Shown piece after piece: positions 23,859 through 29,522 of a stretch of DNA of 29,522 nt (positions within the stretch are counted from its first letter, which is position 1; every line of letters starts with the position of its first letter). The notes beneath the pieces are model-generated. The model did no database searches. It worked only from the letters and a program-made list of their open reading frames with translations, and was not told the DNA's origin. The DNA lies in the NCBI GenBank assembly GCA_004356335.1, contig SMXP01000017.1, forward strand, positions 1 through 29,522, written 5' to 3'. The translations under genes and the position numbers were made by a program. The DNA is from Alphaproteobacteria bacterium. GTDB lineage: Bacteria; Pseudomonadota; Alphaproteobacteria; SMXP01.

Positions 23859-24424
23859 TCCTGTGTTAATTGGATATTGAATGCCTCTTTGAGACGGGTC
23901 CGCTGCCGATTCAGCTCATCGACACGTTGTTGCGGCTGATACAGCTTATCGTCCAAACGGCCCACCCGATCATATAAACTTTGGCTACTGTCGAGCAATT
24001 CATTCAACCGCTCGGGCAGGGCTTGGTCGGTGTCCATATCTCGAGAACTGCAGACCTCTTTGGCCCCAAGCCGGTATTTGTCCCGTTGGGTCTCGAAAGG
24101 AGTCAATTCGCCCTCTTCGACCGACCGATGCACCAGCAGCCAAGAGGCCACCTGCATAAGCCGGGTGGTCAACCGCATACTTTCCCCGGCATAGACCAAC
24201 GCCGTATGGCGCGACATATTCTTCGATTCGGTGCGGCCCGGCCCATCCAGATAGGCTGCGGTCTCCTCGACCAAATCCATACCTTCATGAAACAGCCGAT
24301 CGAACACTGCCGAGGACACAAAATTGGCAACGGTTTTTTCCACCGCCAGCCGCGCCAGTGCGGTGGCCGTTGCTTTCGGTTCCGCAATATCCCTAGGTGG
24401 CTGGTTGTTAACCATGAAGTCCAT
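23855..24424 (-). CDS. rcdA: RcdA-like CtrA degradation adaptor (DUF1465)
   Basis: 189-residue DUF1465 protein. In Caulobacter the family member RcdA is an adaptor that helps ClpXP degrade CtrA during the cell cycle. The central conserved block is visible: SRHTALVYAGESMRLTTRLM then QVASWLLVHRSVEEGE. The start ATG 24424 has AAGGGAAAG upstream. C-terminal half is helical (LPERLNELLDSSQSL...), and the final residues NIQLTQD run into a repeat that supplies the stop. Substrate and partners are inferred from the family. Confidence 0.85.
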   Translation of the reverse strand: MDFMVNNQPPRDIAEPKATATALARLAVEKTVANFVSSAVFDRLFHEGMDLVEETAAYLDGPGRTESKNMSRHTALVYAGESMRLTTRLMQVASWLLVHRSVEEGELTPFETQRDKYRLGAKEVCSSRDMDTDQALPERLNELLDSSQSLYDRVGRLDDKLYQPQQRVDELNRQRTRLKEAFNIQLTQD

Positions 24425-24638
24425 GTCTTTCCCTTTGCGGCAACTTCTTTCTGCCACGATCGGTCGGGCCGAAAAAGCCTGAAAAGCCGGTCGAAGCTGT
24501 CACAGACACCCCAACTGGCAGGCTAAACAAATGCGAAAGCTATGCCAATGAGTCCCGGCCCCTCGGTTAACCATTATTACCTGGGTGCCGACGGTTGCGC
24601 GGCCGGATGGCCCAGGGAGATTTGGGTATATGAACCCA

Positions 24639-25865
24639 TTAAACCCCCGCTTCGCCCTCCACTTCAAATTCGAGGGGTGTGTTGAAATCAACCGGCTCTT
24701 CCGGCTGTTCGGTGCTTTTCGCTGTTTCGATTTCGGTCGAGTCAGCGGTGCCGGTGGTCGCTCGCGCCTGTGCCATGATTGTGTGATCTTTCGGCGTGGG
24801 CAACAGGGCGACACCCAGGGCTTTTTTGGCTTCAATTTCGGACAATGTGTCGTCCAAGGCCCTTGATCGCTGGTACATTGTCGGATGGGTAAACCGCCGA
24901 TCCAGCGAATCCGGGCTCACGGCCGCCATGCGGTGCCAGAAATCGGTGAGGCTGGAGTCGATCAAAAATCCGGCACGGGCAAGATAGTATGCCGCCACAT
25001 AGTCAGCTTCTCTTTCGTATTCCTGGCTGTATAACAACGAACCCGCTTCGATGCCGGCTCGTTCGAATTCACCGTCCGTATTAATACCGGCGGCGCCAAA
25101 CAAGAGATCCACCAACAAGCCGCTATATTGACCGGCCAAGATATTCTCTTGCCGTGCCGCCACATGGCCCAGTGTGTTGTGAGCCATCTCATGGGCGATA
25201 ATCAAAGCCAATTCTTCGTCGCTCTTGACGAAGTCCAGCATGGGCGTGGAGACGAAGATTCTTTTTCCGTCCGCATAGGCGTTGATCTGATCGCTGTCTT
25301 CAAGAAAGGCGTCATAGCTGCAGCGTTTCATATTGCGCACACGGAGTGCACCCAAGGCGCCATCACGCGTGAATTCAATATCGACGTAACCTACCCGCTT
25401 GGCGTCATTGAGCATGCGACCGAATGATTCCGACCCATTGCCATCGGGATCGATCATCTTGCCGTTTATGGCAACGATTACATCACCGCGCCGCAGACCC
25501 GCTTGATAAGCCGGCGCACCCTTAATATCGTAAATCACAGCAGGAAGCTCGACGAGATTGAATTCTCGTACCGCCGCGGCGCGCCAATCGCCGCCAAATG
25601 TATTGATATCTGCCGTATAAAGCCCAAGCCACTCCGTGACATCACTGCCGCACAGCTCGGCGTTGGCCGTCATCAATGGCGTAGCCACATTAAAAAGACG
25701 TTGTTCTTGCTCGACCCAAGAACGAATAAGAGATGCCTGTTTATTGATTTCTTCCGCCGCTAAAGCCGATCGCTTTGATTGCCAAAATCGGCCATTCGGC
25801 GACGCGCAGCTAGCCAGAGATACGAAAACCAAACAAATGCACAAAAAACGATTGGAAAAACTCAT
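24639..25865 (-). CDS. M48 metalloprotease lipoprotein with PDZ domain
   Basis: 408-residue protein with a lipoprotein signal (lipobox LASC, Cys20). A PDZ domain spans about 100-180 (QAGLRRGDVIVAINGKMIDP). The zinc protease core is HEMAH (225-229), followed by the third ligand Glu286 in YEREADYVAAYY. M48 enzymes with this signature are envelope quality-control proteases. The C-terminal tail (about 350-408) is acidic and low complexity. ATG 25865 has GGGGGG 6 bp upstream; the longer frame to 25937 would destroy the signal peptide. Transcribed toward rcdA with a 214-bp gap. Confidence 0.88.
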   Translation of the reverse strand: MSFSNRFLCICLVFVSLASCASPNGRFWQSKRSALAAEEINKQASLIRSWVEQEQRLFNVATPLMTANAELCGSDVTEWLGLYTADINTFGGDWRAAAVREFNLVELPAVIYDIKGAPAYQAGLRRGDVIVAINGKMIDPDGNGSESFGRMLNDAKRVGYVDIEFTRDGALGALRVRNMKRCSYDAFLEDSDQINAYADGKRIFVSTPMLDFVKSDEELALIIAHEMAHNTLGHVAARQENILAGQYSGLLVDLLFGAAGINTDGEFERAGIEAGSLLYSQEYEREADYVAAYYLARAGFLIDSSLTDFWHRMAAVSPDSLDRRFTHPTMYQRSRALDDTLSEIEAKKALGVALLPTPKDHTIMAQARATTGTADSTEIETAKSTEQPEEPVDFNTPLEFEVEGEAGV

Positions 25866-26001
25866 TATTACCCCCCAAGTCCTTCCGCTGTAATTAAATT
25901 CCTCGACGACTTTGCCGACAAACCATAATGCATACACGCGTCCGCGTGGACCTATTCTAGTGACGTATCGGGGGGCTTGAGTTCGGCTGCAGGCGGCAGC
26001 T

Positions 26002-26193
26002 CTACTTCTTGAAGAATGTTTCCGCGCTCACGCGGCTGCCCTTCTTTGACTTGATCATGTTCTCGCAACGCTTCATTTCGACTTTGAGCTCGGCTATACG
26101 TTCCTCAAGCTCTTCGATTGACTTAACGGAAAGATCCTGTCGGGACAAGGGAGGGATTTGTGTTGCACGAGGTTCGAGATCTTCAATATCCAT
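26002..26193 (-). CDS. DUF1192 small protein
   Basis: 63-residue protein MDIEDLEPRATQIPPLSRQD..., with a conserved helix (SIEELEERIAELKVEMKRCE) and basic C-terminus, matching DUF1192 of alphaproteobacteria. GGGAGGT lies 7 bp before ATG 26193. The open frame extends to 26451, but that part overlaps the divergent oxidoreductase gene and is not supported. DUF1192, quinone oxidoreductase and trcR frequently occur together. No biochemical function is known. Confidence 0.85.
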   Translation of the reverse strand: MDIEDLEPRATQIPPLSRQDLSVKSIEELEERIAELKVEMKRCENMIKSKKGSRVSAETFFKK

Positions 26194-26289
26194 ATGACAA
26201 CCTCCCAAATCCGACTTAAGTTTTGCTAGTTTGCGCTTTGCGCATTCGGCGCGCAAGTAGTCGATTTCACCTTTGAAGACTGGACAATT

Positions 26290-27291
26290 ATGTCTGAAAC
26301 CATTCCCAAGAAAATGGCCGCCATAGCCATTGAAAAACCCGGCGGCCCTGACGTTCTTGCGCTCAATCAGATTGACGTGCCGACACCCCAAGCGGGAGAA
26401 GTCTTGATCAAAGTCGCCGCTGCCGGGGTCAACCGGCCGGATATTTTCCAAAGAATGGGCTTCTACCCGCCGCCGCCCGGCGCACCGGACACGCCGGGAT
26501 TGGAAATATCCGGTTCCGTCGTGGCGTTAGGCCCAGGCGTGACATCACTCGCCGAGGGCGACAACATATGCGCATTGGTCGCCGGCGGGGGTTATGCGGA
26601 ATATTGTAGCGCGCCGGCAAGCACCTGCCTGCCCATTCCAAAGAACCTTACAATCATAGAGGCGGCATCACTTCCGGAAACTTTCTTCACCGTTTGGTCG
26701 AACGTGTTTGATCGGGCACGGCTTAAATCCGGCGAAAGTTTTTTGGTCCATGGCGGCACCAGTGGCATTGGGATCACGGCCATTCAATTGGCCAAAGCTT
26801 TTGGAGCGCGTGTTATCGCCACAGCCGGATCGACCGCCAAATGCGAAAAATGTCTCGAGCTCGGGGCTGACCGGGCGATCCATTATCGCCGGCAAGATTT
26901 CCGAGAGGTTGTGAAAAACCAGGAAGGCGGGGTTGATGTCATTCTCGATATGGTGGGCGGCGACTATATCGCGAAGAACATCGACTGCCTGCGGCCCGAT
27001 GGCCGGCACGTGAGCATTGCCTTTTTGGGCGGATCCAAGGTGACCTTGGATTTTATGCCCATCATGATGAAACGGCTGACCCTGACCGGTTCGACATTGC
27101 GGCCAAGGGATAACCATGTCAAAGCAGCCATTGCCAAGTCGCTCCGGGAGCAGGTCTGGCCTTTGTTGGAGCAAAAACGCGTGCGGCCTGTGGTTGATTC
27201 GACCTTTTCCTTGGACCAGGCAGGAGCGGCCCATGCCCATATGGAATCGAGCACCCATATGGGCAAGATTGTGCTGACCATCCAGCCGTGA
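26290..27291 (+). CDS. NAD(P)H quinone oxidoreductase (zeta-crystallin/PIG3 type)
   Basis: 333-residue medium-chain dehydrogenase without zinc-binding Cys residues, of the quinone oxidoreductase family. The substrate domain contains NRPDIFQRMGFYPPPPGAPD and GLEISGSVVALG. The cofactor domain contains FLVHGGTSGIGITAIQLAKA. Predicted to reduce quinones with NADPH in the cytoplasm, giving one-electron or two-electron reduction depending on subtype. ATG 26290, 96 bp from the divergent DUF1192 gene; both promoters lie there. Confidence 0.92.
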   Translation: MSETIPKKMAAIAIEKPGGPDVLALNQIDVPTPQAGEVLIKVAAAGVNRPDIFQRMGFYPPPPGAPDTPGLEISGSVVALGPGVTSLAEGDNICALVAGGGYAEYCSAPASTCLPIPKNLTIIEAASLPETFFTVWSNVFDRARLKSGESFLVHGGTSGIGITAIQLAKAFGARVIATAGSTAKCEKCLELGADRAIHYRRQDFREVVKNQEGGVDVILDMVGGDYIAKNIDCLRPDGRHVSIAFLGGSKVTLDFMPIMMKRLTLTGSTLRPRDNHVKAAIAKSLREQVWPLLEQKRVRPVVDSTFSLDQAGAAHAHMESSTHMGKIVLTIQP

Positions 27292-27547
27292 AGGCGCCGG
27301 GCCGCACCCTCGCCTCAAAGATTTCAAAATGATGTGGAAAGTCTTATATAGAACACCAGTAGAGCCTCAGGCCAGCGGCTCGTCAGGCCAGGAGGTTCCC
27401 GTATTAGGGATGGGGCAAGGCGGGAATCTGGTCATTTCAAGAACATCCGGTGCTGTTGTTCGCACGGGGTTGGCGCGCAATCGCCGCTTCTGGCCCACAG
27501 CTTCCGGACGGCATAAAACATAACCAGGGATAACGAGAGGAACCAAC
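27292..27547. other. Intergenic region before trcR
   Basis: About 255 bp with a plus-strand frame (27329-27523) lacking protein-like features. An AT-rich CTTATATAG near 27343, with TTCAAA upstream at 27323, is a weak promoter candidate for trcR. Confidence 0.35.
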
Positions 27548-28390
27548 ATGGCCCAACCCCTCATGCCGAAAGCGACCGCTGTTTGGCTGATCGACAACAC
27601 ATCGCTGACCTTTGAACAGATCGGCGACTTTTGCGGTCTGCACTCCCTGGAGGTAAAAGGTATCGCCGACGGCGATGTCGCCCAAGGTATCAAGGGGCTG
27701 GATCCGATTACCACCGGCCAATTGCCGCGCGATCAAATTGACGCGGGGCAACAGGACCCCACCTTCAAACTCACTCTGATCAAGCCGACCCATGACGTGC
27801 CTCAGCGCAAGAGCCGACGTGGCCCCCGCTATACGCCTCTGTCGCGCCGCCAAGATCGACCCGATGCCATTTATTGGATGGTTCGCAATCACCCCGAAGT
27901 GAGCGACGCCCAAATCGCTAAACTGATCGGTACGACCAAACCGACAATCCAATCGATTCGCGATCGAACCCATTGGAATTCGGCCAACTTGCAACCGGTC
28001 GATCCGGTTACACTGGGTCTGAGCACGCAAATCGAACTTGACGAGGTGGTTAGAAAAGCCGCCGAGAAAAAGGCCCGGGTGGAAGCGCAAGCGCGGAAAA
28101 AGGCTGAAAAAGCGGGCACACTTCGGCCTCCTGAAGAAACCCTAGCCGATAGCGACACACCGCCGGAGCCGGAAAGTGCCGAAGCCGAAAGCGCTCGTGT
28201 CGATCAAGCGGCATCAACCCTTATTCCTGCGCAACCCGCCGACCCAGTCGACTCCGCCCCCGAGGAAACGATTGGGGCGCCGCCATCGTCGGATCAAGCC
28301 GCCAAGAAAAGCGATCCCAAATATGACGCGGATTCGGTGTTTGCCGGTCTCAACAAACTGATGGACGACGCGAAAAAGGATGAAACATAA
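27548..28390 (+). CDS. trcR: TrcR-like cell cycle transcriptional regulator (DUF1013)
   Basis: 280-residue protein whose first about 180 residues match DUF1013: MPKATAVWLIDNTSLTFEQI, ADGDVAQGIKGLDPITTGQL, PDAIYWMVRNHPEVSDAQIA and KLIGTTKPTIQSIRDRTHWN. The last two form a helix-turn-helix-like segment. Annotation in related genomes names it TrcR, a cell-cycle transcriptional regulator. The C-terminal about 100 residues are Ala/Glu/Pro-rich and ordered only in the last 20 (DSVFAGLNKLMDDAKK). GAGAGGA lies 7 bp before the ATG. Confidence 0.9.
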   Translation: MAQPLMPKATAVWLIDNTSLTFEQIGDFCGLHSLEVKGIADGDVAQGIKGLDPITTGQLPRDQIDAGQQDPTFKLTLIKPTHDVPQRKSRRGPRYTPLSRRQDRPDAIYWMVRNHPEVSDAQIAKLIGTTKPTIQSIRDRTHWNSANLQPVDPVTLGLSTQIELDEVVRKAAEKKARVEAQARKKAEKAGTLRPPEETLADSDTPPEPESAEAESARVDQAASTLIPAQPADPVDSAPEETIGAPPSSDQAAKKSDPKYDADSVFAGLNKLMDDAKKDET

Positions 28391-28407
28391 AGGCCCGAGA
28401 TTAAGGC

Positions 28408-28512
28408 TGGAGCACGTTCACTTTATTTGGACTCCCTAACGCGCTCTATGTCTTTGTTTTGTCGCCCATTCGGACGGAAAACCGGTGCCCACTTTTCCTG
28501 AATGCGCTCTAA
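28408..28512 (-). repeat. Composite palindromic repeat, copy 10 (subfamily A)
   Basis: The AGCACGTT to AACGCGCT arm is followed by linker GTCTTTGTTTTGTCG and the main hairpin (CCATTCGG to CTGAATGC, with inner GGAAAACC and ACTTTTCC), ending GCTCTAA. One stem mismatch. It lies between the convergent trcR and SDR genes. Confidence 0.86.
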
Positions 28513-28517
28513 CGGCC

Positions 28518-29342
28518 TCAGCCGGGCTCGCCACCTCTTCGGCTTTTCTCGACGGTCAAGTTGAGCGCCAATCGGCCACCATCCGCGTAGATACATTGGC
28601 CCGTGATATAGCCGGCATCTTCCGAGGCAAGAAAGGCGGCAATGGATGCAATTTCATCCGCATCGCCGATTCGCCCCAGTGGCGTCCTCGACATAATCAG
28701 ATCACGGATTTCCGGTTCCGCCGATACGGTTTTCAACAAATCCGTACTGACATTGCCGGGGCCAATGGCATTGACCCTTATGCCATAAGGCGCAAAAGCC
28801 AACGCGACAGCCCGCGTCAATTGATTGAGCGCCGCCTTCGATGCCGCAAAGGCTACGGTACTCCCGCTCGCGGTGATCGCATTGATCGAAGACATATTGA
28901 TAATACTGTAGCCTGACTCGGCCCGCCGCGGTCTGCCATCGGCATCGATTTGTTTGATCATCTGCCTGCCAACGGCCTGTGAGGTAAGAAACGCTCCTTT
29001 TAGATTTACCTTCATCACTCGATCAAAGTCGGCCTCTTCAACCTCCAAGAAGGGGCCACCCAACCACACGCCCGCATTATTAATCAGCACATCGACGCGT
29101 TCATAGGTGTCGAGCGTCGCGGCAAGCATATTGTGAACGTCAAGTCGCTCACCCACATCGACACGCACGAACAAAGCCTCGCCGCCATTGGCAGTGATTT
29201 CTTCCGCCGCTTCGGCGCCGGTGGATTCATCGACTTCGGCAATAATAACCTTAGCCCCTTCCTTTGAAAAACGACGGGCACACGACAAGCCGATGCCGCG
29301 ACCGGCGCCGGTGATGATGACCACCTTATCTGAAAAGCGCAT
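28518..29342 (-). CDS. SDR-family protein with catalytic Tyr replaced by Phe
   Basis: 274-residue short-chain dehydrogenase fold. Cofactor motif TGAGRGIG (11-18), NNAG (88-91), structural Asn113 in KVNLKGAF and catalytic-position Ser151/152 in INMSSINA are present. The YxxxK motif reads FAASK: Phe165 (codon TTT, 28850-28848) and Lys169. In typical SDR enzymes Tyr is the general acid-base, so activity is doubtful unless another residue substitutes. The C-terminal region IRVNAIGPGNVSTDLL is normal. ATG 29342 has AGGAT 9 bp upstream. The open frame continues 45 codons through the repeat upstream; that extension is probably not used. Confidence 0.85.
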   Translation of the reverse strand: MRFSDKVVIITGAGRGIGLSCARRFSKEGAKVIIAEVDESTGAEAAEEITANGGEALFVRVDVGERLDVHNMLAATLDTYERVDVLINNAGVWLGGPFLEVEEADFDRVMKVNLKGAFLTSQAVGRQMIKQIDADGRPRRAESGYSIINMSSINAITASGSTVAFAASKAALNQLTRAVALAFAPYGIRVNAIGPGNVSTDLLKTVSAEPEIRDLIMSRTPLGRIGDADEIASIAAFLASEDAGYITGQCIYADGGRLALNLTVEKSRRGGEPG

Positions 29343-29353
29343 ATAGATTGATC

Positions 29354-29522
29354 CTAGAGAGTTTTCGAACTTAACAGACTCGCGAAAACGCTCTAAGTCC
29401 TTGTTTGGTCGCATTTTCTTAACGCGAACCGGTGTCCACTTCGCTCGAAAATGCTCTAAGTCCTTGTTTGGTCGCATTTTCTTAACGCGAACCGGTGTCC
29501 ACTTCGCTCGAAAATGCTCTAA
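29354..29522 (-). repeat. Tandem composite repeat, copy 11 (subfamily C, 63-bp period)
   Basis: A CTAGAGAGTTTTCGAAC hairpin arm with CGCGAAAACGCTCTAA is followed by two identical 63-bp units (29397-29459 and 29460-29522). Each has TTGGTCGCATTTTC, TTAACGCGAACCGG, CCACTTCGC and GAAAATGCTCTAA. The window ends exactly at the end of the second unit, 12 bp from the SDR start at the other end. Confidence 0.9.

Noticed and set aside
27329..27523. 64-residue plus-strand frame before trcR
   Set aside because: Low-complexity product, no ribosome binding site, lies where the trcR promoter is expected.
42..29522. CRISPR array
   Set aside because: The repeats are dispersed at kilobase intervals, in both orientations, and lack regular spacers; the 63-bp tandem copies have no spacers at all.

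Overview
This window is a chromosomal stretch of an alphaproteobacterium with moderate GC. The evidence is a set of genes largely restricted to that class: RcdA (DUF1465), TrcR (DUF1013), DUF1192, DUF4164, a cysteine-free L31, and the order zapA / 6S RNA / 5-formyltetrahydrofolate cyclo-ligase. Almost all genes are housekeeping, and there is no prophage, CRISPR array, plasmid function or transposase. Order and family cannot be fixed from the sequence alone. The interspersed palindromic repeats resemble ones I remember from Hyphomicrobiales (Rhizobium-like) genomes.

Layout. (1) 140-2172, minus strand: tolQ-tolR-tolA, the inner-membrane part of the Tol-Pal cell-constriction machine, with a promoter-like site just upstream of tolQ. 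(2) 2461-5226, minus: ruvC-ruvA-ruvB-ybgC, Holliday-junction processing plus the acyl-CoA thioesterase normally placed before tolQ. (3) 5299-6045, minus: yebC, a TACO1-type translation factor. (4) 6860-9277, minus: DUF4164 protein, zapA, 6S RNA with its own promoter-like site, 5-FCL (fau), and a YmdB-type phosphoesterase. (5) 9656-15013, plus: tkt-gap-pgk-fba (class I aldolase), a central carbon operon, followed by thiE and a secreted Sel1-repeat protein. (6) 17242-21451, plus: efp, suhB, a small secreted OmpA-like protein, a MotA/TolQ-like membrane protein and a MotB/OmpA-like protein. (7) 21469-23313, minus: MsbA-like ABC exporter, divergent from rpmE (23507-23728, plus). (8) 23855-26193, minus: rcdA, an M48 metalloprotease lipoprotein with a PDZ domain, and DUF1192. 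(9) 26290-28390, plus: quinone oxidoreductase and trcR. (10) 28518-29342, minus: an SDR-family protein whose catalytic Tyr is replaced by Phe.

Two things stand out. First, at least eleven copies of a composite palindromic repeat occupy the gaps between transcription units. They have TA-flanked GAGC/GCTC ends, two nested hairpins whose stems differ between subfamilies yet stay paired, exact 63-bp tandem duplications, one chimeric copy, and several copies that supply the stop codon of the neighbouring gene. Second, the cluster at 18630-21451 looks like an uncharacterised ion-driven, cell-wall-anchored stator system related to MotAB, TolQR and ZorAB. Several cell-cycle and division genes (tolQRA, zapA, rcdA, trcR) also lie close together.
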